A DNA stretch of 16,604 nucleotides from contig CAPGBJ010000091.1 of the NCBI GenBank assembly GCA_948616425.1, positions 1 through 16,604 on the forward strand, in the 5' to 3' direction. The position numbers and the translations under genes are program-made. Positions within the stretch are counted from its first letter, which is position 1. Each line of letters starts with the position of its first letter. This DNA is from an uncultured Oscillospiraceae bacterium. GTDB taxonomy: Bacteria; Bacillota; Clostridia; Oscillospirales; Oscillospiraceae. The notes under the pieces were generated by a model, which saw only the letters and a program-made list of their open reading frames with translations, was not told the origin of the DNA and searched no databases. Positions 1 to 6,426 of the stretch are shown here, piece by piece.

Positions 1-140
1 ACCTTGGAGCGGTGGCTCATCTCCATCACAGACATGCCAGAGCCCCGGTAATTGGTGATCTCCGACCCGGCCCGTTCCAGCACGGGCAGCGGAAGTACGG
101 AGGGGCCGGCGGCGAAATTGTAAACACGCTGGTCGCTCAT
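1..140 (-). CDS. serC: Phosphoserine aminotransferase, N-terminal part (runs off the left edge)
   Basis: Only the first 46 codons lie in the window; the gene continues past base 1. SerC is a pyridoxal-phosphate enzyme that converts 3-phosphohydroxypyruvate and glutamate to phosphoserine in serine biosynthesis. The visible N-terminus has two hallmarks of the family: YNFAAGPSVLP at residues 7-17, and YRGSGMSVMEMSHRS at residues 31-45, which forms part of the cofactor and substrate pocket. The ATG at 140 is chosen because AAAGGGG lies 9 bases upstream and the conserved FAAGP block follows at the expected distance. A perfect sigma-A promoter sits about 60 bases upstream. The identification from motifs is firm; the intactness of the rest of the gene cannot be judged. 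Confidence 0.93.
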   Translation of the reverse strand, partial: MSDQRVYNFAAGPSVLPLPVLERAGSEITNYRGSGMSVMEMSHRSK

Positions 141-209
141 AAGCTTGAGCCCCTTTCTACCATTATTTAAGTTATAATTGCACACAGGTGCCAGATGTAA
201 CAGTTCCTA

Positions 210-238
210 ATTATAGTCCAGAGGAAAATGGGTGTCAA
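210..238 (-). promoter_or_regulatory. Consensus sigma-A promoter for serC
   Basis: On the minus strand TTGACA (238-233) is followed after exactly 17 bases by TATAAT (215-210). Both boxes match the consensus perfectly. Transcription would start near base 203, giving serC a leader of about 60 bases. No operator-like repeat overlaps it, which suggests strong, possibly constitutive expression. Confidence 0.85.
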
Positions 239-481
239 TGGCAAAAAAGAAGAAGCTGTTTGCTTTTTCCCGTGGATTGTTGGGACACAGCAGGAACAAT
301 ACCGGACACAGGCAGTCCTTGCAGAGTCGAAGGCGGTATTTCCACAGTGTGAGGGAATTTCAACCAATCATCTGTGTAAGAAAGATACTTGCCCCTTCAA
401 GCTGTGCAAAATCCGCCCACAATTGTAATATATGCACAAAATATAACGCTCTTATTTATACACTTTTAACAAAAACCGTCC

Positions 482-511
482 TTGACGCAGGCAGACTTTT
501 CCTGCTACAAT
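482..511 (+). promoter_or_regulatory. Sigma-A promoter for the HPr-like gene
   Basis: TTGACG (482-487), an 18-base spacer and TACAAT (506-511) form a good promoter, preceded by an AT-rich tract. Start near 518. A stem-loop, CCGTTG (520-525) with CAACGG (532-537), would sit at the very 5' end of the transcript, where such stems often protect mRNA from decay. The leader to the start codon is about 90 bases. Confidence 0.7.
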
Positions 512-608
512 ACGGGCATCCGTTGGGAAAACAACGGTCGCAGCGTCTGAGTCACAGCAAAATGGACGCAGGTAATACCATAAAACCCGACGCAAGGAGG
601 TCTTTGCT

Positions 609-830
609 ATGTTGAAAGAAATTGAAATTAAGGACCAGGCTCAGATAGAGAGAATCAATCGGCTGGCCTGTCAAGCCCCTTACGAGGTCTGGCTTTTTAC
701 AAAGGATATCATGTTGGATGCTCGGTCTCTGCTGGGTCTGTTCGCCCTGATGGGTCGAAAGGCCAGCGTGGTGGTAGAGGACACCGTTTCCCCCAGCGCT
801 TTCAATCGGCTGGTCACCAAGATGTCCTGA
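609..830 (+). CDS. Small HPr-like (PTS phosphocarrier fold) protein lacking the active-site histidine region
   Basis: A 73-residue protein. The block DARSLLGLFALMGRKASVVVED (residues 37-58, read with its neighbours) aligns with the region of HPr around Ser-46 and the following helix and strand. Ser-40 here sits where HPr carries the regulatory Ser-46, followed by a hydrophobic pair and Gly-43. The protein starts after the point where HPr has its GIHARPA phosphohistidine motif, and no histidine is present anywhere. It therefore cannot act as a normal PTS phosphocarrier. A Crh-like regulatory role is an inference. The start is fixed by AGGAGG at 595-600, 8 bases before the ATG. It is a single-gene unit with its own promoter and a strong terminator. 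I am confident of coding and fairly confident of the fold; the function is unknown. Confidence 0.8.
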   Translation: MLKEIEIKDQAQIERINRLACQAPYEVWLFTKDIMLDARSLLGLFALMGRKASVVVEDTVSPSAFNRLVTKMS

Positions 831-834
831 CACA

Positions 835-880
835 AAAAGCTCCGTACCCGCTGGGTACGGAGCTTTTCCTTATTTTTTCT
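835..880. terminator. Bidirectional intrinsic terminator
   Basis: A 15-bp perfect stem (835-849 with 853-867) closes a GCT loop. On the plus strand it is followed by TTTTCC and a T-rich tract ending at 880, ending the HPr-like transcript. On the minus strand the stem runs into five T residues, so it can also stop transcription leaving trkH. Confidence 0.92.
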
Positions 881-937
881 CTACATGAGCCGCGAGCAAA
901 GGATTGAAACTCTGCGCCACCTCATATAAGACACACG

Positions 938-957
938 CCTGGGAGGAGCTTCCCGGG
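938..957. terminator. Secondary hairpin just downstream of trkH
   Basis: CCTGGGA pairs with TCCCGGG (one G-T pair on the plus strand) around a six-base loop, 15 bases past the trkH stop codon. It has no clear T-run on either side. It may protect the 3' end of the trk mRNA ahead of the stronger terminator at 835-867. Weak call. Confidence 0.35.
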
Positions 958-971
958 CTGCCCAGCTGATC

Positions 972-2408
972 TTAGGTCTGCTTCCAGTTAGAGGGGATAA
1001 ACAGCACCAGAATAGGGAAAATTTCCAGGCGTCCGACGATCATACACAGGGACATGACCGCCTTTGACACCGTGGAGAATGCAGCAAAATTGCCTGTAGG
1101 GCCGATGATCTCCAGACCGGGGCCCACATTGCTCACACAGGTGAGAGCGGCGCTGAAGGAGACCGCGAAAGAGAAGCCGTCCAGGGAGATTACCAGAGCC
1201 GCCGCAAAGACGGTCATCACATAGGCGCCCAAAAAGACCAGCAGAGTGTGGAGGGTATCCTCACCCACCAGCTTGCCGTCCAGCTTGACCACCTCTACAC
1301 AGCGCGGGTGGGTAATACGGTGCAGTTCCCGACGAATGGCCCGGACCAGCAGCAGCACCCTGGAGCATTTCATGCCCCCTCCGGTGGAGCCGGCACAGGC
1401 GCCGCAGAACATGAGTAGCACAATGATCAGCTGGGAAAATTGTGGCCATAGGACAAAATCTGTGGTGCCAAAGCCGGTGGTAGAGATGATGGAGGCCACC
1501 TGAAAGACGGTATACCGCAAACTCTCCCAGAACCCAACGTATACCCCCAAATTCGCCAAGGTGAGTACCGCCGTGGCTCCAACGACTACCGCTAAGAAGA
1601 AGCGCAGCTCATCACTGGCCAGCGCCTCCCGCCACTTTTTGGTGAGAATCAGGAAATACACCGCAAAATTGATGGAAAACAGCAGCATAAATACAGTAAT
1701 AATGACGTCAATGGCTACACTGCCGTACGCGCCAACACTGGCGTTTCGGTTGGAAAAGCCGCCAGTACCCGCAGTGGAGAAGGAGTGAATCAACGCGTCG
1801 TACAGCGGCATTCCCGCCAACTTGAGACACAACACCTCTAAAAGGGTGAGGACGCAGTACATGGCGTAGAGAATCTTAGAGGTCTGAGACTGTTTCGGCA
1901 CCAACTTGGAGAACACCGGGCCAGGCGTCTCCGCCTGGGTCAGGTAGTGAGATCGAATCCCCAGCTTGGGCACGATGGCGGTGGCCAGCACCAGAACTCC
2001 CATCCCCCCCAGCCAGTGGGTACCCGCGCGCCAGAACAGAATGCCTTTGGGCAGAGATTCGATCTCTGTGAGGATGGTGGCGCCGGTGGTCGTAAATCCG
2101 GAACAGGACTCAAAGATACAGTCCATGGGGGTGGCAAAGTATCCACAGAACAGAAAGGGCAGCGCCCCCACCAAACCGGTGAAGATCCAGATCAGGCCCA
2201 CCGCCACGAAGCCTTCCCGGGTGAAAAACTGCTGTTTGGCGGGCAATGCGGACAGGGCAAAGCCGCAGGCGGCTACAATCGCGATGGAGAGCAGGAATGG
2301 GATTGGGTCCTCACCGTAGAGCAGCGCCACCACCAGGGGAATGACCAGGGCCGCCGTCTCCATAAGCAGAACCCGCCCCACTAGCTTTAGGACCAGCTTC
2401 AAATTCAT
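972..2408 (-). CDS. trkH: Trk/Ktr-type potassium uptake membrane subunit TrkH
   Basis: A 478-residue polytopic membrane protein, close to the usual TrkH length of about 480. It shows the four pore-loop filter segments of the superfamily: TTTGAT (106-111), STAGTGGFS (211-219), STTGFGTTD (309-317) and SNVGPGL (426-432). Each is flanked by hydrophobic helices. The intramembrane gating-loop region GACAGSTGGGMKCSR (336-350) is also present. TrkH forms the K+ pathway and is gated by the cytosolic TrkA ring. The start ATG overlaps the trkA stop codon in an ATGA arrangement, and AGGAGG lies 9 bases upstream within the end of trkA, which implies translational coupling. Ktr-type channels are the nearest alternative, but the adjacent two-domain TrkA favours Trk. 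No truncation or missing filter glycine was seen. Confidence 0.95.
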   Translation of the reverse strand: MNLKLVLKLVGRVLLMETAALVIPLVVALLYGEDPIPFLLSIAIVAACGFALSALPAKQQFFTREGFVAVGLIWIFTGLVGALPFLFCGYFATPMDCIFESCSGFTTTGATILTEIESLPKGILFWRAGTHWLGGMGVLVLATAIVPKLGIRSHYLTQAETPGPVFSKLVPKQSQTSKILYAMYCVLTLLEVLCLKLAGMPLYDALIHSFSTAGTGGFSNRNASVGAYGSVAIDVIITVFMLLFSINFAVYFLILTKKWREALASDELRFFLAVVVGATAVLTLANLGVYVGFWESLRYTVFQVASIISTTGFGTTDFVLWPQFSQLIIVLLMFCGACAGSTGGGMKCSRVLLLVRAIRRELHRITHPRCVEVVKLDGKLVGEDTLHTLLVFLGAYVMTVFAAALVISLDGFSFAVSFSAALTCVSNVGPGLEIIGPTGNFAAFSTVSKAVMSLCMIVGRLEIFPILVLFIPSNWKQT

Positions 2409-3796
2409 TTGGAGTTCCCTCCTGAGACCGCAGAGTCAGCGGCATAGATATCATTCAGATCCAATATGCCGCTCTCTCGGGCAATGATGATCACCTGATC
2501 TCCCTCCTGAAGGAAGGACGAACCCTCAGGAATAATGATATCGTTTTTCCGGACAATCACGGCCAACAGCACGCCGGGGCGCAGCTTCAGATCTTTCAGC
2601 GGGACCCCCAGATGCAGGGTGCCCGGTCCCACGGTGAACTCCATCGCCTCCGCCCCGCCGTCTGCAATGCGGTGGAGGGAGTTCATCACGCTGCCTTGGG
2701 AGTTCTGCAATCCCCGTACCACATGGACAATGTGGGAGGCCGTAACAAATTTAGGGGAGATTACACTGTCCAGGCCCAGAGAGCGGACAATGCCCGCATA
2801 ATTTTGCCGGTTACATTTTGTAATCACTTTGGGCAGCCCCTGCTGCATGGCGTACAAAGAGATAATCAGGTTGTCCTCATCCCGGTCCGTGAGGGCCACA
2901 AAGGCGTCGTTGGCCGTGAGGTTTTCCGACTCCAGCAGCTCAGAATCGGTACCGTCGCCACAGATAACTGTTACCTGGGGGAACCGTTCGCTGAGCAGAC
3001 GGCAGCGCGCCTCATTCTGCTCTACAATTTTTAGGTGGATCCCCATCCGGCTGAGGATGTTGGCCAGATAGACTGACACCTTACCGCCCCCCACCAGAAA
3101 GACCTTTCGCACCTTGGGCGCATACCGACCCAGCTGACGAAAAAACTGGTCCAGACTGTCTGGCCGACCTACCATGTAGAGCTTGTCCCCCGCCTGAGGC
3201 ACAAAGGCTCCGTTGGGGATGGATACCTGTCCCCCCCGGTCCACAGCACAAAACAGCAGAGACAGCTTCTTCACCTGGCCAGGCAGATGGTAGAGGGGAC
3301 TTCCCACCAGAAAATCCCCCTCCTGTAAGCGAAAACCCATCAGCTCTACCTTACCTCGGCAGAAAGTCTCGATATTGGCGGCGGCAGGGAAACGGAGCAG
3401 GCGGGAAATCTCCACGGCGGTGGAGTTTTCCGGATTTATCACCATATCAATTTTTAAATTTCGCCGCAGTTCTGCCACACTGTTGGTGTACTCCTGATTG
3501 CGGATACGGGCAATGGTATACTTCGTGCCCAGATTTTTGGCGGTGAGGCAGCACACCATGTTCACCTCGTCGGAGTTGGTAGCCGCCACCAACAGGTCAG
3601 CACTGTCCACCCCCGCCTCCCGCAGGGCAGCGGTGGATACCCCGTTTCCCCGCACCGTCATAATGTCCAGTTGGTCTCCCGCCCGGCGCAACGCCTCCTC
3701 GTCGCTGTCTATCACAGTGACGTCGTGCTCTTCACGTACCAGCTGCTCCGCCAATGAGAAGCCCACTTTTCCGATGCCTACAATGACAATGTCCAT
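2405..3796 (-). CDS. trkA: Potassium transport regulator TrkA (two RCK domains)
   Basis: A 463-residue cytosolic protein built from two tandem RCK units. The first Rossmann fold begins at residue 1 with VGIGKVGFSLAEQL and an acidic strand end at VTVIDSDEE (about 28-36). The second begins near residue 231 with VFLVGGGKVSVYLA and has GDGTD after its second nucleotide-contacting segment. TrkA_C subdomains follow each (about 140-220 and 370-455). The length matches E. coli TrkA (458), and the double unit separates it from single-unit KtrA. It binds NAD(H) or ATP and opens or closes TrkH. It overlaps trkH by 4 bases. AAAGGA lies 9-10 bases before the ATG. The first glycine motif reads GIGKVG rather than GxGxxG with alanine, which is acceptable for the family. 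Confidence 0.95.
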   Translation of the reverse strand: MDIVIVGIGKVGFSLAEQLVREEHDVTVIDSDEEALRRAGDQLDIMTVRGNGVSTAALREAGVDSADLLVAATNSDEVNMVCCLTAKNLGTKYTIARIRNQEYTNSVAELRRNLKIDMVINPENSTAVEISRLLRFPAAANIETFCRGKVELMGFRLQEGDFLVGSPLYHLPGQVKKLSLLFCAVDRGGQVSIPNGAFVPQAGDKLYMVGRPDSLDQFFRQLGRYAPKVRKVFLVGGGKVSVYLANILSRMGIHLKIVEQNEARCRLLSERFPQVTVICGDGTDSELLESENLTANDAFVALTDRDEDNLIISLYAMQQGLPKVITKCNRQNYAGIVRSLGLDSVISPKFVTASHIVHVVRGLQNSQGSVMNSLHRIADGGAEAMEFTVGPGTLHLGVPLKDLKLRPGVLLAVIVRKNDIIIPEGSSFLQEGDQVIIIARESGILDLNDIYAADSAVSGGNSK

Positions 3797-3860
3797 CTAT
3801 CCAGATCCTTTCACCTGTTTTGGGCACCTCGTGCTGAGCCATACCCGCCCCATAGGGAAA

Positions 3861-3881
3861 GGCAAGGGCAGAGCCCTTGCC
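3861..3881 (-). terminator. Hairpin between the exported-protein gene and trkA
   Basis: GGCAAGGGC (3861-3869) pairs with GCCCTTGCC (3873-3881) around a three-base loop. On the minus strand it is followed by TTTCCCTAT, a poor T-tract, so termination would be partial at best. It lies 39 bases past the stop codon of the upstream gene and 65 bases before trkA. It may reduce read-through from that gene into trkAH. Confidence 0.45.
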
Positions 3882-3919
3882 CGGTCTGCGCACAGATGCG
3901 CCATAAACGATTATGGGTT

Positions 3920-4624
3920 CTAAATCGTCCACTCCCCATGAACAACGCCCACCAGATACCAGCGGTCATTCTCCGGCTGGAATACCAGCTTCAGCGAGGA
4001 CCAATCCAGTCCGTCGTTCACCGGGTCCGCACTGGGAATACTGAAATCAACAAAACGGCAGCCCGGATATGCCTCAGCCAGATTTTCCAGGGCGTTGCCC
4101 CCAGTCATAATGCGGTCCACTCCAATCTCTGAAGCCTGGGTATAGTCGGCATTGCGGACATATCGCTCAAAGTACTCCAGTATCGTCATCTTTATGGGGT
4201 CGCCCCGACCGTCTTCAAACCCCCAGGTGTATACGTTTTGATCCTGGGCCAGATTTTTGATCTGGTCGACGGTAAAGGTGAGATCAGACTCTGGGTCCAC
4301 AGTAGAGTAGGGCGTAAAAGTGACGCCGCGGCTGGGGTGTACATAGGTGGACAGCGCAGCCCAATTTCCCCTCTGGATGGCCCCATTGACCGCGCAGGCT
4401 GAGCTCAACAGAGGAAAATTGTCGAAAATATCCAGCGGTTCTGTATTCGCCGAGGAGGAACTGTTGCCCTCCGACTTATTGGGCGCGGTTGTAGAATTAA
4501 ATGCAGAACTTGGTGTCATGGCAGGAGGGATATCGTCCCCCCACAGGTCGATGGGGAGCAGAACTCCCACCAGCAACCCGATGACCAGACACAGAATACA
4601 GGGAAATATGAGAAAACGTTTCAA
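3920..4624 (-). CDS. Membrane-anchored or secreted protein of unknown function, upstream of trkAH
   Basis: A 234-residue protein. Residues 1-29 are a basic start plus a long hydrophobic segment (signal peptide or single membrane anchor; no lipobox cysteine in the right place). Residues 33-62 are a Ser/Thr/Asn/Pro-rich linker. Residues 70-234 are a folded extracytoplasmic domain containing GNWAALSTYVHPSRGVTF (86-103) and ending in LVFQPENDRWYLVGVVHGEWTI. That ending recalls conserved exported proteins of Bacillus and Clostridia with no assigned role; this is recognition from memory and not certain. The start codon is TTG: AGGAGGTGA lies 9 bases before it, and the nearby upstream ATG at 4643 is out of frame. 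It has its own strong promoter. A link to potassium uptake is suggested only by position. Confidence 0.82.
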   Translation of the reverse strand: MKRFLIFPCILCLVIGLLVGVLLPIDLWGDDIPPAMTPSSAFNSTTAPNKSEGNSSSSANTEPLDIFDNFPLLSSACAVNGAIQRGNWAALSTYVHPSRGVTFTPYSTVDPESDLTFTVDQIKNLAQDQNVYTWGFEDGRGDPIKMTILEYFERYVRNADYTQASEIGVDRIMTGGNALENLAEAYPGCRFVDFSIPSADPVNDGLDWSSLKLVFQPENDRWYLVGVVHGEWTI

Positions 4625-4682
4625 AGTCTGTCACCTCCTTCATGGGGACAAGAGGGGGCTGTGCGATTGGTTTACCCTTCCC

Positions 4683-4711
4683 ATTATAAGACAAAACGAG
4701 CCAAGATGCAA
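4683..4711 (-). promoter_or_regulatory. Strong promoter for the exported-protein gene (and probably trkAH)
   Basis: On the minus strand TTGCAT (4711-4706), a 17-base spacer and a perfect TATAAT (4688-4683). Start near 4676, about 50 bases before the TTG start codon. No convincing promoter was found in front of trkA, so this one may serve all three genes, reduced by the hairpin at 3861-3881. Confidence 0.75.
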
Positions 4712-4880
4712 GAAGAACCAATGGGCCATGATAAGGAAGATGTGAATTTGTGTATTTTGCCAGCTTCCCTTCTCTTTCGCTGACAGGTCCACCGTACTTT
4801 TTTGACGCAGGAATCCGATCAGCCAGCGGGAGGCGAATATAGTACAAAGCCAAAAAAGCAAGCCGTGTCGAAACGGCGCC

Positions 4881-4909
4881 TTGAAAGAGACCCTCCCCTG
4901 TGATAAACT
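4881..4909 (+). promoter_or_regulatory. Extended -10 promoter for udp
   Basis: TTGAAA (4881-4886), a 17-base spacer and TAAACT (4904-4909), with TGA directly before the -10 box as in extended -10 promoters. Start near 4916, giving a short leader with the AAGGGGG ribosome site. Confidence 0.6.
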
Positions 4910-4938
4910 ATAAGTAAATTGTGAAGGGGGCCACCGTT

Positions 4939-5730
4939 ATGAATGAGCAGACGCGAGAGAAACAGTTTCACATCCAGTGCGCTGAGGGAGAAGTGGGGAG
5001 CTACTGTATTCTCCCCGGCGATCCAGGTCGGTGCGAGGCCATCGCCCAGCATTTTGACAGCCCGGTCCATGTGCGTACCAATCGGGAGTATGTCACTTGG
5101 ACTGGACTCCTCCTGGGGCAGAAGGTGAGCGTGGTCTCCACCGGCATCGGGGGGCCCTCCGCCGCAATTGCCATGGAGGAATTGGCTAATATTGGGGCCC
5201 ATACCTTTGTCCGGGTGGGCACCTGCGGCGGAATTGATCTGTCTGTCCAGAGCGGCGACGTGGTAATCGCCACCGGGGCCGTCCGCATGGAGGGCACCAG
5301 CCGGGAGTACGCCCCCATTGAGTGGCCTGCCGTCCCCGACTTTGCCGTCACCACCGCCCTGGTGGAGACCTGCAAAAAGTTGGGCTACTCCTGGCACACA
5401 GGGGTAGTCCAGTGCAAAGACTCCTTCTATGGACAGCACTCCCCCGCCCGGATGCCGGTGTCTTACGAGCTGGAACAGAAGTGGGAAGCCTGGAAACGGC
5501 TGGGGGTACTGGCCTCTGAGATGGAGTCCGCCGCCCTCTTCGCCGTGGCCGCCAGCCGCAAGGTGCGGTGCGGCTCGGTATTCCACGTCATCTGGAACCA
5601 GGAGCGGGAGAAGGCCGGCCTGGACCAGAAGGAGAGCCACAACACCGAAGCCGCCATCACCGCCGGGGTGGAGGCCGTCAAACTGCTGATCGAGCAGGAC
5701 AGGCAAAGAAGCGGATGCACAGCTTTTTAG
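4939..5730 (+). CDS. udp: Uridine phosphorylase
   Basis: A 263-residue cytosolic enzyme of the PNP/UDP phosphorylase family. It splits uridine with phosphate into uracil and ribose-1-phosphate for pyrimidine salvage. Visible features: the phosphate-binding glycine loop LPGDPGR (25-31), NREY (48-51), the family signature STGIGGPSAAIAMEEL (67-82), FVRVGTCG with its phosphate-contacting Arg-92 (90-97), and the ribose-binding EMESAAL (194-200). The signature and EMESAAL context favour uridine over purine phosphorylase. The length is slightly above E. coli Udp (253). An in-frame GTG at 4921 overlaps the ribosome site, so the ATG at 4939, 8 bases after AAGGGGG, is chosen. The downstream gene starts inside its last codons. 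Confidence 0.92.
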   Translation: MNEQTREKQFHIQCAEGEVGSYCILPGDPGRCEAIAQHFDSPVHVRTNREYVTWTGLLLGQKVSVVSTGIGGPSAAIAMEELANIGAHTFVRVGTCGGIDLSVQSGDVVIATGAVRMEGTSREYAPIEWPAVPDFAVTTALVETCKKLGYSWHTGVVQCKDSFYGQHSPARMPVSYELEQKWEAWKRLGVLASEMESAALFAVAASRKVRCGSVFHVIWNQEREKAGLDQKESHNTEAAITAGVEAVKLLIEQDRQRSGCTAF

Positions 5731-6179
5731 AATACTTAAATGGACTCCCTCTGCTGGCCCACTGCGGGGAACCCAGCCAGGACTACCGGGTGGAGCACTC
5801 CCTGTTTCAGGCCTGGGACAACTGGAACAGGGAGATGCTGGCGGTCTGGGAGCCAGAGACCTGCCAGCTGGAGGAGCGGGCCGGGCAGGGCATTGGAGAG
5901 GACGAGATTGACCATGTGTTTGAAAGGGTCTCCGCCGCGGTGGGCGACAGGCTGTGGCAGAGCTGGTGCGCCTTTGTCCAGCGGATGTCGCTGGAGGGGG
6001 AGAGCGGCCTGGAGCGGGAGTGGATGGACTTTGTAAAGCGGGACCTGTCCTGGGCCTGTGTAGAGCACCTGATGGGGTTAGACGGCTTTTTTACCGCTGT
6101 ATTGCGGGTCTATGAGCAGGGGCGCCTGCCCTGCGCCTGGGAGGGAAGCTATCCCGAGGGGCGGTTCGTAGTGCTGTAG
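5715..6179 (+). CDS. Tryptophan-rich hypothetical protein overlapping udp
   Basis: I do not recognise this protein. The 154-residue product has eight tryptophans (W34, W37, W45, W81, W84, W103, W113, W142), is acidic, and has no membrane segment or signal peptide. It looks mostly helical from about 24 to 137. It has no cofactor or metal motif that I can name; cysteines at 17, 50, 85, 115 and 140 are scattered. The ATG at 5715 lies inside udp and overlaps it by 16 bases, with only a weak purine-rich site before it, so translation is probably coupled to udp. An alternative start at 5568 would overlap udp much more and adds an Arg/Gly-rich segment typical of a wrong frame. The frame is the only open one after udp and uses codons like its neighbours. 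Coding is likely; the function is unknown. Confidence 0.7.
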   Translation: MHSFLEYLNGLPLLAHCGEPSQDYRVEHSLFQAWDNWNREMLAVWEPETCQLEERAGQGIGEDEIDHVFERVSAAVGDRLWQSWCAFVQRMSLEGESGLEREWMDFVKRDLSWACVEHLMGLDGFFTAVLRVYEQGRLPCAWEGSYPEGRFVVL

Positions 6180-6215
6180 GGGCGGCGTGGGGACCACCCT
6201 GGGGGCTTTCCGTCC

Positions 6216-6236
6216 GCCCGCTGAACGGGCCGTTTT
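6216..6236 (+). terminator. Possible weak terminator after the udp operon
   Basis: GCCCG pairs with CGGGC around CTGAA and is followed by CGTTTTCG. A second small stem, GCGGG (6242-6246) with CCCGC (6251-6255), follows at once and ends in CAAAAATTTT. Each stem is only 5 bp and the T-runs are short, so some read-through into the pot operon is possible. Confidence 0.35.
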
Positions 6237-6276
6237 CGTGTGCGGGAAAACCCGCCAAAAATTTTGTCAAAATACA

Positions 6277-6305
6277 TTGACATTTTGGCGATAACCCGCT
6301 ATAGT
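6277..6305 (+). promoter_or_regulatory. Promoter of the pot operon
   Basis: A perfect TTGACA (6277-6282), exactly 17 bases, then TATAGT (6300-6305). Start near 6312, leaving a leader of about 115 bases to potA. The -35 box is one arm of an inverted repeat: TGTCAA (6265-6270) and TTGACA (6277-6282), flanked by GCCAAAA (6254-6260) and TTTTGGC (6283-6289). A regulator binding there would block the polymerase. No riboswitch or strong leader hairpin was recognised between 6312 and 6417. Confidence 0.82.
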
Positions 6306-6426
6306 GTATCTCGCTATCCGTGAAAGCCGGTCAACGCGCCCAAAGTCCCCCCTGGACGGAGGGTACGCCCGGTGAATAAATCGAGGGAGCTGACAAAGTA
6401 ATTTAAAAAGAAATGGGGGAGGATAC

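Larger units (their letters stand above)
141..608. other. Divergent intergenic region between serC and the HPr-like gene
   Basis: This 468-base gap carries the serC promoter at its left end and the HPr-like gene promoter at its right end, firing away from each other. The stretch from about 425 to 478 is very AT-rich and precedes the rightward -35 box, as an UP element would. A plus-strand reading frame starting near 232 is open for 127 codons, but it is arginine-rich, has a poorly spaced ribosome site and runs across the HPr-like promoter, so it is not called. No RNA gene was recognised in the middle (about 240-425). Confidence 0.6.
4625..4938. other. Divergent intergenic region between the exported-protein gene and udp
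   Basis: This 314-base gap holds a minus-strand promoter (4683-4711) and a plus-strand promoter (4881-4909). A short stem, GCCGT (4862-4866) with ACGGC (4873-4877), lies directly before the plus-strand -35 box and could be an operator, though it is only 5 bp. The open frames on the minus strand here lack ribosome sites in the right place and were not called. Nothing else is recognisable between about 4712 and 4860. Confidence 0.6.

Noticed and set aside
232..615. 127-codon plus-strand frame upstream of the HPr-like gene
   Set aside because: Arg-rich and featureless, it starts inside the serC promoter and runs through the HPr-like promoter and ribosome site.
482..4811. Ten-base direct repeat TTGACGCAGG at 482-491 and 4802-4811
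   Set aside because: The first is a promoter -35 region; the second has no -10 box at the right distance and there is no further shared sequence, so it is probably chance.
4819..5706. 295-codon open frame on the minus strand opposite udp
   Set aside because: Antisense shadow of udp, rich in Gly, Pro and His, with no start signal; udp has its own promoter, ribosome site and family signature.
6320..6379. Possible 19-codon upstream frame in the pot leader starting at GTG
   Set aside because: It has no ribosome site and starts within about 10 bases of the predicted transcription start; likely chance.
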